A DNA stretch of 64,000 bases from Peribacillus saganii (GCF_003429095.1 NZ_QVTE01000040.1:23278-87277); one strand, 5' to 3'. Shown: positions 34,856-44,409, counted from the first letter of the stretch. Made by a program: numbers and translations. Notes: generated by a model from the letters alone, not told the origin.

Positions 34856-35683
34856 ATGACACTAACACCAGAGCAGCGGATCGAATTACACGGCTTCAAT
34901 AATCTGACAAAATCCTTGAGCTTTAATATGTATGATATCTGTTATACCCGTTCAAAAGAAGAACGGGAAGCTTACCTTGAATATATAGATGAACAATATA
35001 ATGCTGACAGATTAACCAAAATCTTAACGCATGTTTCAGACATAATCGGAGCCCATGTTTTGAATATCGCAAAACAGGATTATGTGCCTCAAGGCGCAAG
35101 CGTAACCATCCTGGTATCAGAGGGCCCGGTTGTAGAAGTTCCTACCGAATCCTATGCTGAATCCCCAGGGCCCCTTCCTGATTCAGTAGTCATGCAGCTT
35201 GATAAAAGTCATATCACTGTCCATACCTATCCGGAATACCATCCAGAAGAAGGTATCAGTACATTCCGAGCAGACATTGATGTATCAACCTGCGGAGAAA
35301 TATCACCTCTTAAAGCGTTGAATTATTTAATCCATTCATTTGACACAGATATCATGACAATCGATTATCGGGTGAGGGGCTTTACACGCGATATTAACGG
35401 CCAAAAGCTGTTTATCGACCATGATATCAGTTCGATCCAAAACTATATACCGGAAAAAATCCAGGAATCCTATGACATGATTGATGTAAATGTTTATCAG
35501 GAACACATTTTCCATACAAAATGTAAGCTAAGAGAATTTGACTTAAATAATTACCTTTTCGGCTATACAAAGGATAAATTAAAGCCGGAAGAGGTAGAGG
35601 AAATAACAGAACGGCTAACTACGGAAATGGATGAAATTTTTTATGGTAAAAACATTAACAAAGGATCTTTAGACGACCATTAA
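34856..35683 (+). CDS. speD: S-adenosylmethionine decarboxylase proenzyme, E. coli type
   Basis: 275 residues from ATG 34856 (AAGGGGAATAC upstream). Self-processing site [15 protein letters not shown]: Ser118 becomes the pyruvoyl cofactor; downstream [22 protein letters not shown] supplies the catalytic Cys. This is the long SpeD class of E. coli rather than the short SpeH class of B. subtilis. Makes decarboxylated SAM for spermidine synthesis. No speE is adjacent. Slightly longer than the 264-residue E. coli enzyme. Confidence 0.94.
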   Translation: MTLTPEQRIELHGFNNLTKSLSFNMYDICYTRSKEEREAYLEYIDEQYNADRLTKILTHVSDIIGAHVLNIAKQDYVPQGASVTILVSEGPVVEVPTESYAESPGPLPDSVVMQLDKSHITVHTYPEYHPEEGISTFRADIDVSTCGEISPLKALNYLIHSFDTDIMTIDYRVRGFTRDINGQKLFIDHDISSIQNYIPEKIQESYDMIDVNVYQEHIFHTKCKLREFDLNNYLFGYTKDKLKPEEVEEITERLTTEMDEIFYGKNINKGSLDDH

Positions 35684-35695
35684 GCTTAGCAGTAC

Positions 35696-35726
35696 AAACC
35701 CTTCATATTTTTCGAAGGGTTTTCTC
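35696..35726 (+). terminator. Terminator of speD
   Basis: AAACCCTTC (35696-35704) with GAAGGGTTT (35714-35722), then TCTCTTT. Confidence 0.8.
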
Positions 35727-35856
35727 TTTGCTGCCGGCCTAGAGAGATAAGATTGTGATTAATAAGGCATAAAAACTATTCCTGTTGAAGAGTCATAAGG
35801 TAAACTGAATGAAAAGAAAATCTATTGGAACGAAAATAAAGTCGAGAGGTAAGGGA

Positions 35857-36168
35857 ATGGAGACTTTTACAGATAGAGCTATAGCAATCATAAAAAGTAT
35901 TCCAGAGGGGAGGGTGATGACATACGGCCAAATTGCCAAACTGGCGGGAAGTCCAAGAGGGGCCAGACAGATTGTCAGAATCCTTCATTCCATGAGCAAA
36001 AAACACCGTTTACCATGGCATAGAGTAATTAACTCAAAAGGGGAAATTGGAATAAAGGATGAAGAAGCCTTCTTCACACAAAAATCATTTCTGCAAAAAG
36101 AAGGTGTGGAAGTATATAATCATTCCTTTGTAAACCTTGAAAAGTACAGATTTAATCCTGCCGATTAA
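35857..36168 (+). CDS. Alkyltransferase-like protein (ATL, MGMT fold without Cys)
   Basis: 103 residues from ATG 35857. DNA-binding domain of O6-alkylguanine transferases: FTDRAIAIIKSIPEGRVMTYGQIAKLAG, SPRGARQIVRIL, and LPWHRVINSKG, where the alkyl-accepting Cys of PCHRV is Trp. Such ATL proteins bind alkylated guanine and channel it to nucleotide excision repair instead of transferring the alkyl group. Cytoplasmic single gene. Confidence 0.9.
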   Translation: METFTDRAIAIIKSIPEGRVMTYGQIAKLAGSPRGARQIVRILHSMSKKHRLPWHRVINSKGEIGIKDEEAFFTQKSFLQKEGVEVYNHSFVNLEKYRFNPAD

Positions 36169-36263
36169 GGAGTAAAAGAGAATTCTAAATATAATGGAGG
36201 TACTAAGGGACGACCGGTTGTTCATAATTTGTTAGGGAATGCTCTTTGAAAGAGGGGATAGCT

Positions 36264-36713
36264 ATGCCAAGCGGAGTACATATGATTGATCTTCCAGTGC
36301 CGGCTCGGGATGTCTGGAATTTTATCTGCGAAATGGAAAACTGGGCTCCCTTAGTTCCAGGTTATATCAGCCACGAAATTCTAAATGACAGGCGTTCTAC
36401 GTGGACGTTTGTAAGCGATCTTGGAATCATCAAAAAGGAAATTTGCATGCAAGTGGAAATTACAGAATGGAATGAACCCCGAGAAGTATTATTTGAATTA
36501 ATCGGCTTAAATGAAAACTTTACCGGAGGAGGCTATTTTAAAGCAGAGATAATCAGTACTCAGCAAACAAAAATGACAGGCAGCCTCGATATTACGGCTA
36601 GGGGCCTTACCGCACCTGTGGCAAATAGCCTTCTCAAAATCAATATTCCTCAAACAGCTAAAGAACTGGCTGAAGCAGTAGCGAGTAAAATACTCGAAAC
36701 GAAAAAAGGTTAA
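36264..36713 (+). CDS. SRPBCC / CoxG family protein
   Basis: 149 residues from ATG 36264 (AAGAGGGGATAG upstream). START-like hydrophobic-pocket fold: VPARDVWNFICEMENWAPLVPGY at the start, FVSDLGIIKKEICMQVEITEWN in the middle, and the helix LLKINIPQTAKELAEAVASKIL at the end, the layout of CO dehydrogenase subunit G (CoxG)-like proteins. No molybdenum hydroxylase gene adjoins, so the CoxG-type role is not supported by context; a lipid- or small-ligand-binding protein is all that can be said. Confidence 0.78.
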   Translation: MPSGVHMIDLPVPARDVWNFICEMENWAPLVPGYISHEILNDRRSTWTFVSDLGIIKKEICMQVEITEWNEPREVLFELIGLNENFTGGGYFKAEIISTQQTKMTGSLDITARGLTAPVANSLLKINIPQTAKELAEAVASKILETKKG

Positions 36714-36719
36714 ACCGAA

Positions 36720-36768
36720 AAAAAATACACCGGAAAAAGAAATCTTCTTTATACGGTGTATTTTTTAT
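36720..36768. terminator. Bidirectional terminator
   Basis: AAAATACACCG (36722-36732) with CGGTGTATTTT (36754-36764) plus flanking A and T runs; between convergent units. Confidence 0.8.
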
Positions 36769-36902
36769 TACTCATTTGTAATTTTCAAGAATTTACGCTT
36801 CACTGCTGCCAGATACTTCTAATTCTGTATTTGATGATACATATTCCTCATTTGACTGAGCATGTATATTTGAATTGCATCACTGGAAAATGTACTTTTT
36901 TC

Positions 36903-38309
36903 TTAGTTAACCGCTACAGTTGTTTCCGAACTTGTATCTGCATTAATAGACGTATTTCCTTCTTCTTTGTATAAAGTGACTCCAGCATCAGAGTGTCCTG
37001 TGAACTCATCGGATGCTGATACCTCATCGGAATCAGTCCCTGCAGTGGCATGCACATCTGTTGCTGCACCCAGATACCTTTCTCCTTGTTTCTCATTAGA
37101 AGAAACTCCCGCATCCGAGTTTCCAGTGAACCGAACGGATGTTATTACTTCTTCAGATTCAGTCCATACAGCGCCTTGGGCATCTGTGGCTGCACCCTGA
37201 TACTTTTCTCCTTGTTGTTCCTTAGTAGTGACTCCCGCATCCGAGCTTACCATAAGATACCCATTCGCCATTGATTCATTGGATACTAATGTTTCTAAAG
37301 TTCCAAAATCAGCGGCAGCGTTTGCATCCAATGCTGCTAGTAAAAATGTTTTTTCACCTTCGATGTTAAATGTCCCCTCAAGATCAGCGTTGCCCTTTAA
37401 TTCGCTGAATAAATATTCCTCATTTAAATCAGACGCAGCAGCGCCTTTTACTTCCATTTTACCGATTATAGACGTTTCTTCACTTTCAAGGCTTAGATCA
37501 GTGTTTGCGATTAAATCACTAAATAAGTTGTCTTTTGCCAACTCAGTAGTGACAGCGGTTTGTCCATAAGCATTTACATTTAAAGAGGTTTCTTCATGTT
37601 CTGTGTTGGATGTAAAGCCAAGGTTAGCATTGTTGATAATCTCACTGACTGCTGACTCTTCGTTTTCACCTAACAGAGTTGAAGCCTCTGCATTTGAATC
37701 CGCTGATACAGAAAGTTCATCATCATGAACAGATACATTGGCATTGATATTGCCAGTTGCTTGGGTTGATGAAGATTCTACTCTACCCAATGAAGTAGCA
37801 TTCTCCAAATTTGCCTCAGCTGTTACAGAATTTTCTTCCTCAGGAGCTGACACATCGGCATTCACATTTGTTACTCCTTGAACAGAGGTTGATTCACCAC
37901 CCATTGAAGTTGCATTGTCCGCATTTGCTTCCACTGTTGCATTAGTTTCTTCCTCAGGAGCTGACACATCGGCATTGACTTTTGCTGCTCCTTGAACAGA
38001 GGTTGAATTTTCACCATTCATTGAAGTTTCACTATCAGCATTTAATTCGGCAGATACAGAAGATTGTTCCTCATCAACTGACAGATCAGTATTTGCATTT
38101 CCAGCTGTTTGATTATTTAAAGATCCTGCCTGATCTTTATCCCATATGGCTTCACCACGGGTTCCTGCCAATTCAGCAGATTTCACTAAAAGATCACCTG
38201 CATTAACCGAACTTAACTTGTTTTCTTCTGCAAAGCTGATGGATCCTCCAGCAAAAATTCCTAATGTAGCCGCAATTGCAAATGTTTGAATAAAGTGTAT
38301 TTTTTTCAT
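36903..38309 (-). CDS. Exported acidic tandem-repeat protein, 468 aa
   Basis: Signal peptide (MKKIHFIQTF AIAATLGIFAGG, cleavage near SFA-27), then an acidic, Asn/Ala/Ser/Glu-rich body with no membrane anchor, LPxTG or SLH domain. Two repeat systems: about 39 residues, at residues 71, 111, 149 and 188 (NADVSAPEEE and variants, each followed by TSVQG or similar), and 42 residues, at 355, 397 and 439 (SDAGVSSNEKQGERYLGAATD). The middle (about 225-350) has looser copies (SLESEETS, LKGNADLEG). No Cys. I recognise no family. Second gene of an operon with the upstream repeat protein (47-nt gap). Function unknown; surface, matrix or spore-coat structural role is a guess. Confidence 0.8.
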   Translation of the reverse strand: MKKIHFIQTFAIAATLGIFAGGSISFAEENKLSSVNAGDLLVKSAELAGTRGEAIWDKDQAGSLNNQTAGNANTDLSVDEEQSSVSAELNADSETSMNGENSTSVQGAAKVNADVSAPEEETNATVEANADNATSMGGESTSVQGVTNVNADVSAPEEENSVTAEANLENATSLGRVESSSTQATGNINANVSVHDDELSVSADSNAEASTLLGENEESAVSEIINNANLGFTSNTEHEETSLNVNAYGQTAVTTELAKDNLFSDLIANTDLSLESEETSIIGKMEVKGAAASDLNEEYLFSELKGNADLEGTFNIEGEKTFLLAALDANAAADFGTLETLVSNESMANGYLMVSSDAGVTTKEQQGEKYQGAATDAQGAVWTESEEVITSVRFTGNSDAGVSSNEKQGERYLGAATDVHATAGTDSDEVSASDEFTGHSDAGVTLYKEEGNTSINADTSSETTVAVN

Positions 38310-38356
38310 TTCTTTAATTCGCTCCTTCTTCTTATTAGTCTTTTATATTTTTAAAC

Positions 38357-39523
38357 TTATAAGAAAGAAGGACTTTCAGGCGGCTGGGAAGGTGGAGCAT
38401 TAAGCCATTGGTCAAAGAAAAAATCAATTTTTCCTAAATAAGCTGCTTGTCCAACAGGCAGATAAATTAATTCCCAGTTACCTAGTATAAATGGAGCTCC
38501 GCTGGCTGAACCGAATCCCGTAAAACCGTTTGCCATTGCACTGGTTCCAACCATTCCATTGTTGGCATTTACAAACAGGACTGGCGACTGATGTAAGAGT
38601 CGTTTGGCATTGGACATATTCCCAAGGCCTGCATTTTTGTCAGGATTTCCAAATGTTTTTGGCTGTAAGGCTGCACTCTGGATAACTGGGGCAGCTTCAT
38701 CGTACCCAGCAATATTTACGGCTTGTCGGGCCTCTGAAACTTTCTCTATACCCCTCATCGAGCTCTGCTTAATTACGGAGATGGACTCCACAGGCATGTT
38801 TGAAGCTATAACCCTATCATTTTTAGGGAAGCCATCAGCTGATTTCGGTTCTTCTTTCGACGGGACAAATACAGCTGGCTGTTTATTATCGAGAGAATCA
38901 TGCTTGAACTCAATATTGCTACTAGCCTTATCGTCATTAGCAACAGGGGTAGCAGATAATTCTGCCTCTCGGGTATGAGTTTCAATGTTCAGGGAAGGCC
39001 TTGGTGAAATTTCTGAAACCACAATACTAGTCTCAACCTTAACCGGTTCTTTTGGTGAAATTTCTACATCTGTAACCTTAGTATCAACTTTTACTGCAGC
39101 TTTTCGTGAAATTTCAACATCAGCAACCCCAGTGTCAACTTTTACTGCAGCTTTTTGTGACACTTCCACATCAGCAGACTCCGTGTTAACTTTTACAAAA
39201 GGTTGTGAAGAAACTTCAGACTCCGCACTATGACTGATCACATTTACAGGAGGCTCAGTTGAAATTTCCGCTTCTTTGATGTTTGTGTTAACTTTTATAG
39301 AGGGATCATATGATACTTCCGCGTCTGCGATGCTCGATTGAACCTTCAAAGATGGTTCTTTAGTAATATTTACTTCCGAATTGTTGACGGGATCCGTTCC
39401 AATTGTACTTACCTCGTTTGTCACCGATTCCAGCAAGCGATCCGCCACTACAGAGGAGGGAATTATACATATGGCTGCCAATATTGTTCCTTGGAACCAA
39501 AGTAACTTCATCCTTGCTTTCAC
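38357..39523 (-). CDS. Exported protein with eight 17-residue tandem repeats, 388 aa
   Basis: Signal peptide (about 1-27, WFQGTILAAICIIPSSVVA). Residues 57-192 are eight consecutive 17-residue units without gaps, pattern P-x-V-K-V-x-T-x-x-A-D-x-E-V-S-x-K (e.g. PFVKVNTESADVEVSQK, AAVKVDTGVADVEISRK). Alternating hydrophobic residues predict two short strands per unit, suggesting a beta-solenoid or fibre. Residues 195-300 are linker-like; 300-388 look folded (GNWELIYLPVGQAAYLGKIDFFFDQW), ending in a Pro-rich tail. No Cys, no anchor. First gene of the operon; AAGGGAGGTGA precedes the ATG by 7 nt. No family recognised. Confidence 0.82.
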   Translation of the reverse strand: MKARMKLLWFQGTILAAICIIPSSVVADRLLESVTNEVSTIGTDPVNNSEVNITKEPSLKVQSSIADAEVSYDPSIKVNTNIKEAEISTEPPVNVISHSAESEVSSQPFVKVNTESADVEVSQKAAVKVDTGVADVEISRKAAVKVDTKVTDVEISPKEPVKVETSIVVSEISPRPSLNIETHTREAELSATPVANDDKASSNIEFKHDSLDNKQPAVFVPSKEEPKSADGFPKNDRVIASNMPVESISVIKQSSMRGIEKVSEARQAVNIAGYDEAAPVIQSAALQPKTFGNPDKNAGLGNMSNAKRLLHQSPVLFVNANNGMVGTSAMANGFTGFGSASGAPFILGNWELIYLPVGQAAYLGKIDFFFDQWLNAPPSQPPESPSFL

Positions 39524-39656
39524 CTCCCTTCACATTAGGTCATTTACTGAAATACCCGGAGGTAATAGGAATAAACTCATAAAAGTGTAATTTTTGTAAA
39601 TACCTGTAAAAAAATTGTGGATGATAATAATAGAGAACAAAGAAGGAGTCCATCCT

Positions 39657-42239
39657 GTGAAATCATTAGCTGCTATCTATCCTGAAGCGGTAGAACAAAC
39701 AAAACATAAGATTCTAGATGATATTGATCGCTTTCTTGGGAACAAAGAATCATTGCCTCTTCTTAAACACTATCTTGATGAAAGAGGCGAATATATCGAA
39801 CAGATATGGATAAATGTCTGGTTGAATAAAGTTTCCAACAGTGTGCCTAAAAAGGAAAAGAAGGAATATCTCAGAGAGAAAGGCTTCGAAGTAGAAGGGG
39901 TTGACCGAAAGTTCATTAACCAGATTTTCCGCAATGAAATAAGGACCTATCAGCCCTTCGATGCGATAGTATGGCTGAATGAATCCTTTAGGGTTAATGA
40001 ACAAAAATGGAAAGAACACTATCACAATGCAAGGGAACATTATTTTCAAAGAAAACAAGAACAAGAGCGGGCCAAAAAACGAGAAAATATACGAGCTAAT
40101 ATTGATAGGTCGGTATTAGAGATACTCGAGCAAAATTATGAGCTTTTTTATTTGTTTATTAGGCATTATGCAGCCAAACAATTGGTTAAAGACTTTAAAC
40201 ACAATACGAAGTACAAGGCAATTGACACTTATAGGCTGGAAGAAATGCTCGAATTTGATGGAAATTTTGAACCAGCTGATTACTCAACCGTCTCCCAATT
40301 TTTTGATGAATTAACCGGTGAAATTCACCAGGCAGTCGAATGGGGCAGAACCTTTTTTGAATATGAGACATATTATTATCGCTATCAAAGGATTCTTTCA
40401 GAATATATTGCAAAACTTTCGGCAGATAAGACGATAGGTACAATTTCAGAAGAAACTCTTTCCGATTACAAGGACGCTTTATCGGGAGATTTAACAGCTT
40501 CGGTCATATTGGATTGGCTTGAAGATTCCATTTTAGCTTATACGGAGGATATTCTAACCCGGCTGGAGGAAGAGTTTTTATCCGATCTTCTGGCAATTGC
40601 AGATATACCATTCGATGAGGCGATTCACAGAAAAATATATGAGCGGGATATAGCTGAACGAGAGCGGAAAATAGCCGAGGAAAAGGCAGCGATTTTGCGA
40701 AAGCAGGAAGAAGAAGCCAGAATGCTCAACGATATTTTTGGCCGGGAATATAGCCCATCTCTTCGCCAAAATATTCATTATGTTCTTCATATCGGTGAAA
40801 CTAATACCGGCAAGACTCACCAGGCACTTACACGCATGAAAGCGGCAGACAGCGGGCTGTACCTTGCCCCGCTCCGTCTGTTGGCCCTGGAAGTATATGA
40901 TAAATTGAACTCAGAAGGGGTACCTTGCTCCCTAAAGACAGGAGAAGAGGAGAAGATAACTGCCAGCGCACACCATATATCCTGTACAGTTGAAATGTTT
41001 CATGAAAAAGATTTTTACGAAGTGGTAGTCATTGACGAGGCCCAAATGTTAGCTGATAAGGATAGAGGCTTTTCCTGGTACAAAGCCATTTCAAAAGCAA
41101 ATGCCCGAGAAGTGCATATTATAGGCAGCAGAAATATTAAAAAAATGCTGCTCCAGCTACTGGGAGATTCAAGCATTGAGGTGCATGACTATAGCCGCGA
41201 TATTCCGCTCCAGGTGGAATCTAAAGAGTTTTCGCTGAAAAACACTAAGAAAGGGGATGCCCTCGTTTGCTTTTCCAGAAGGCAGGTACTTGAAACTGCT
41301 TCCCTGCTTCAAAGAAACCGCCATTCAGTCAGCATGATTTATGGAAGCATGCCCCCTGAAACCAGGATTAAGCAAATGCAGCGATTCATCAATGGAGAGA
41401 CTTCAGTGGTGGTTTCAACAGATGCAATTGGCATGGGATTAAACCTGCCGATAGCCCGTATTGTCTTTTTGGAAAACGAGAAGTTTGATGGTACCAGAAG
41501 GCGGCGCCTAACATCCCAGGAGGTCAAGCAAATCGCAGGGCGTGCTGGCAGAAAAGGGATTTATGACATTGGGAGAGTAGCCTTCATGTCAGATATCAGA
41601 ACGATGAGACGGCTGCTTGAACAGGAAGATAAGCCTGTGGATACCTTTGCAATCGCACCGACCAATGCAGTGTTTGAGCGTTTTCAAAAGTATTATCGCG
41701 ATATTGGGACTTTTTTTGATCTTTGGGAACGATTTGAAAGCCCTAAAGGAACACAAAAAGCAGCCCTTACAGAGGAACGCGAGCTTTATGAATTGATTAG
41801 GGGAACTGAGATCGAAGCCCGCCTATCGATGATGGATTTGTACGGGTTTTTGCATCTGCCCTTTTCGAAAAAAGAGCCAGCTTTAACGGTACAATGGCAG
41901 AATACCATGTATGCAATAGTAAGGGGAACCGAACTGCCAGAACCGGTCATTAAAAAGCGAAGCCTGGAGGAAATCGAGCTGTCTTATAAATCAATCGGTC
42001 TTCACCTCTTGTTTTTGTACCGATTGGACATGCGAACCGAAGCTGCCTACTGGGAAAGGCTCAGGGAAGAACTTAGTGATGAAGTTCATGAGCATTTAAA
42101 ATCCGAAGTGAAAAATTATCAGAAAACGTGCAGGCAGTGCGGAAAGAAGCTCCCATTCGATCATTCCTTTCAAATCTGTGACTCATGCCATTCAACTCGC
42201 TATGCCCGAAGAAGCAGAGGCCGACGTGACCGGCATTAA
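39657..42239 (+). CDS. SUV3-like DExH RNA helicase with zinc ribbon
   Basis: 860 residues from GTG 39657 (AAGGAG 9 nt upstream). Residues 1-370 are helical and highly charged, ending in a coiled coil (ERDIAERERKIAEEKAAILR). The helicase core is of the mitochondrial SUV3 type: HIGETNTGKTHQAL (Walker A, about 380), YLAPLRLLALEVYDKLNSEGVPCSLKTGEE, HHISCTVEM, VVIDEAQML (DEAQ, about 459), CFSRRQVLETA, IYGSMPPETR, VSTDAIGMGLNLPIARIVF and QIAGRAGRKG (motif VI, about 624). The end has CRQCGKKLPFDHSFQICDSC, a zinc ribbon, and a basic tail. SUV3 unwinds RNA for degradation in mitochondria; the bacterial role is open. Confidence 0.88.
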   Translation: MKSLAAIYPEAVEQTKHKILDDIDRFLGNKESLPLLKHYLDERGEYIEQIWINVWLNKVSNSVPKKEKKEYLREKGFEVEGVDRKFINQIFRNEIRTYQPFDAIVWLNESFRVNEQKWKEHYHNAREHYFQRKQEQERAKKRENIRANIDRSVLEILEQNYELFYLFIRHYAAKQLVKDFKHNTKYKAIDTYRLEEMLEFDGNFEPADYSTVSQFFDELTGEIHQAVEWGRTFFEYETYYYRYQRILSEYIAKLSADKTIGTISEETLSDYKDALSGDLTASVILDWLEDSILAYTEDILTRLEEEFLSDLLAIADIPFDEAIHRKIYERDIAERERKIAEEKAAILRKQEEEARMLNDIFGREYSPSLRQNIHYVLHIGETNTGKTHQALTRMKAADSGLYLAPLRLLALEVYDKLNSEGVPCSLKTGEEEKITASAHHISCTVEMFHEKDFYEVVVIDEAQMLADKDRGFSWYKAISKANAREVHIIGSRNIKKMLLQLLGDSSIEVHDYSRDIPLQVESKEFSLKNTKKGDALVCFSRRQVLETASLLQRNRHSVSMIYGSMPPETRIKQMQRFINGETSVVVSTDAIGMGLNLPIARIVFLENEKFDGTRRRRLTSQEVKQIAGRAGRKGIYDIGRVAFMSDIRTMRRLLEQEDKPVDTFAIAPTNAVFERFQKYYRDIGTFFDLWERFESPKGTQKAALTEERELYELIRGTEIEARLSMMDLYGFLHLPFSKKEPALTVQWQNTMYAIVRGTELPEPVIKKRSLEEIELSYKSIGLHLLFLYRLDMRTEAAYWERLREELSDEVHEHLKSEVKNYQKTCRQCGKKLPFDHSFQICDSCHSTRYARRSRGRRDRH

Positions 42240-42503
42240 CTTGATGTTCAAAAGGGAAATGAAATATAAGTATAGTTCAAACCGGTTCTTAGCTTGCTCC
42301 GGCGATTTAGCATAGAATAGAATGTTGCTGAAGCGAAACTCAAACTGAATTAAACGGAAATCCTGTTAAATTAATCGGTACTTATAGGTTACGAACGGGC
42401 ATCCTTATACTAGAAAAATTATTGCCTGCTGTAAGGGCACGTGAGCCAGACAGCAGTGCCAATTGAGAGACACTAAAAAGTTTACCGGAATTGGCGGGAT
42501 CCT

Positions 42504-43358
42504 ATGAAATTTGGCTGTCACGTAAGCATAAGAGAAGGGTATATAGGGGCGGCAAAACTCGCAGCCAGCTTCAATGCAGCTGCATATCAATATTTCCCGA
42601 AAAATCCTAGAAGTTTAACGATTAAAAATTTTGATCGATCAGATGCAGAACATTGTAAACAGTTTTGCGAGGAGAATCAATTAATTTCAGTAGCTCATAC
42701 ACCCTATCCCACAAGCCTTACACCAACAGAATCTAAAAAAGATTTAACAATTCAATCGCTGCTAAATGATTTAGAAATTGTGGAAGCCTGCGGTTCAATA
42801 GGGGTTGTTGTCCATTTTGGACATCGGACGGAAGAAAATAATCCGCTTGCAGGATATCAATTAATGATAGAAATGCTTAATACTGTCCTAAGACAGTGGG
42901 ATGGGGAAAGCATGATTTTACTTGAAAATAATGCAGGAAAACACGGGCTGATGGGTACCACGCTGGAAGAGCTTGTCCAGGTTCGAAGCCTCTGCAATTA
43001 CCCGGAAAAGATCGGGTTTTGTCTGGATACATGCCATGCGTTTGCAAGCGGAATTTGGAATGAAGATAATTCTGATGAGTTCTTTTCAAAAGGGGAGGAG
43101 CTTGGATATTTCGAACATCTTAAGGCCATTCATCTGAATAATTCTAAATATCCAACATACTCCATGAAGGACAGGCATGCCAATATATTTAATAGCGGTT
43201 ATATTAGTGAAAAGCTATTTGAAGAGTTTGTCCATGCCCCTGCCATTAAACATGTACCATTTATCCTTGAAACACCATCCGATGAGGGTGTCACTCATCA
43301 ACAAGAAATCGCAATGTTAATGGAGAAGTGGGACAACACTCAATTTAAACAAAAGTAA
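42504..43358 (+). CDS. Endonuclease IV (Nfo) family AP endonuclease, divergent paralogue
   Basis: 284 residues, TIM-barrel fold. All nine tri-zinc ligands of E. coli endonuclease IV appear to have counterparts: VAHTPYP, VVHFGHR, LLENNAG, CLDTCHAF (Asp, His), IHLNNS, KDRHANIF (Asp, His) and LETPSDEG. N-terminal GCHVSIREGYIGAAKLA and the loop SKYPTYSM differ from the canonical GSH and GSRxDRHE forms, so it may be a specialised paralogue rather than the main Nfo. Repairs abasic or oxidised DNA, or cleaves a related substrate. Monocistronic. Confidence 0.82.
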   Translation: MKFGCHVSIREGYIGAAKLAASFNAAAYQYFPKNPRSLTIKNFDRSDAEHCKQFCEENQLISVAHTPYPTSLTPTESKKDLTIQSLLNDLEIVEACGSIGVVVHFGHRTEENNPLAGYQLMIEMLNTVLRQWDGESMILLENNAGKHGLMGTTLEELVQVRSLCNYPEKIGFCLDTCHAFASGIWNEDNSDEFFSKGEELGYFEHLKAIHLNNSKYPTYSMKDRHANIFNSGYISEKLFEEFVHAPAIKHVPFILETPSDEGVTHQQEIAMLMEKWDNTQFKQK

Positions 43359-43391
43359 TGGGATACAGTTATTAATTCGTTACACTCTGTG

Positions 43392-43422
43392 AGTGCCACT
43401 ATCCAGATAGCGGCACTTTTTT
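43392..43422. terminator. Terminator between convergent genes
   Basis: AGTGCC-CTATC with GATAG-GGCACT, two opposed bulges, then T6. Confidence 0.75.
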
Positions 43423-43465
43423 ATAGATATTAAACATGTAATAATATATTTATGTATAAGTTCGG

Positions 43466-43741
43466 TTATTTCATTTTAATGCCTAATAAAATCAATGAAA
43501 CACCCGTAAAGATACACACAGCTTTAGAAATTGAAAGCTTTTCAGACAAACCTGACAATCCTATTGTAGTGGTCGTGATCAAAATGATTGGACCTACGAG
43601 GGCAAGAGAGCTGTTTACAATAAGAGCTTTTTCTACATCGTTAAGTTTAAGCATTAATCCCGCTGCAAATATTTCAATACTGCCGGAGATTAATCTTAAA
43701 ACTACCATCAGCAGTAGCGCTTTTTCAAATACAACAAACAT
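43466..43741 (-). CDS. yqhV: YqhV family (DUF2619) membrane protein
   Basis: 91 residues from ATG 43741 with AAAGGAGGAC 6 nt upstream; three membrane helices (about 5-33, 40-62, 72-90). Near the length of B. subtilis YqhV (93). Features: VVLRLISGSIEIFAAGLMLKLNDVEKALIVNS. In B. subtilis yqhV precedes the spoIIIA operon and belongs to the mother-cell programme; here it is isolated. Function unknown. Confidence 0.8.
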   Translation of the reverse strand: MFVVFEKALLLMVVLRLISGSIEIFAAGLMLKLNDVEKALIVNSSLALVGPIILITTTTIGLSGLSEKLSISKAVCIFTGVSLILLGIKMK

Positions 43742-44050
43742 ATATGTCCTCCTTTGAAAGGTTCCTCTTAACACTATATGCATTACAGAAGAGCAGCAGG
43801 ACAACTATTTTCCTTCCGAAATAAACTCACAGCACATTTATTATCTTTAATCCCATTTTCTAAATATCGTACCAGCTAGAAAACCATTAGTTTGTAAATT
43901 TCCTTCAGTAAGCGGAAATCAATGTGCGGACGCTTTTAAAAGTATTGTTATTGTAACTCGATAGAAAAGATACTGAAAAACTTAAATGATAAAATAACTG
44001 GAAAAGCATTTTTTCCGATACATAATGATAATTGAAAAGGGAGTTGACGT

Positions 44051-44389
44051 ATGGAAGAGCATGTAAAAAAGTCATTGGAAGAGTGGAAAGTAGAAATTTG
44101 CGCCTTGTTAAATGATATAGATCATGAATATGAAGAAATGAAACGTGAATTGCAGGTGTATACCTATAAATTCAGCATCACAAAACAGGTTGTTCAATCG
44201 ACTGTGAATGACGAAATAATCCGAAATATCCGTGAGCTGTACCATAAACCTTTTGAACAAAGATACAATCAGTTGAAAGAAGAGATAAAGGATCTGGAAG
44301 AAAAGAAAAAAGTATTTCAAATGTTTGTAGATAAAATAGATAAAGTGAAAGAAAAAGAAGAAGTTAAACCATTTGTTTCTGCCTTATAA
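44051..44389 (+). CDS. Hypothetical coiled-coil protein, 112 aa
   Basis: 112 residues, almost wholly helical and charged (MKRELQVYTYKFSITKQVVQ, LKEEIKDLEEKKKVFQMF). No signal or membrane segment. GGGAGTTGACGT precedes the ATG. Own terminator downstream. No family recognised. Confidence 0.7.
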   Translation: MEEHVKKSLEEWKVEICALLNDIDHEYEEMKRELQVYTYKFSITKQVVQSTVNDEIIRNIRELYHKPFEQRYNQLKEEIKDLEEKKKVFQMFVDKIDKVKEKEEVKPFVSAL

Positions 44390-44409
44390 CTTTTTTAAAA
44401 GTTTTCATA

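Noticed and set aside
36967..37569. Several long open frames on the plus strand opposite the 468-residue repeat protein
   Set aside because: They mirror the repeats of the minus-strand gene, lack ribosome binding sites and have low-complexity Ser/Ala/Val composition typical of antisense frames.
38985..39233. Plus-strand frame with FTAAF/STSAT repeats opposite the 17-residue repeat gene
   Set aside because: It is the complement of the 51-nt repeat units; the minus-strand frame has signal peptide, start signal and longer coding length.
38948..39354. Regular 51-nt periodicity considered as a CRISPR array
   Set aside because: The units are contiguous, diverge at synonymous and non-synonymous positions and encode a 17-residue protein repeat; there are no unique spacers or cas genes.
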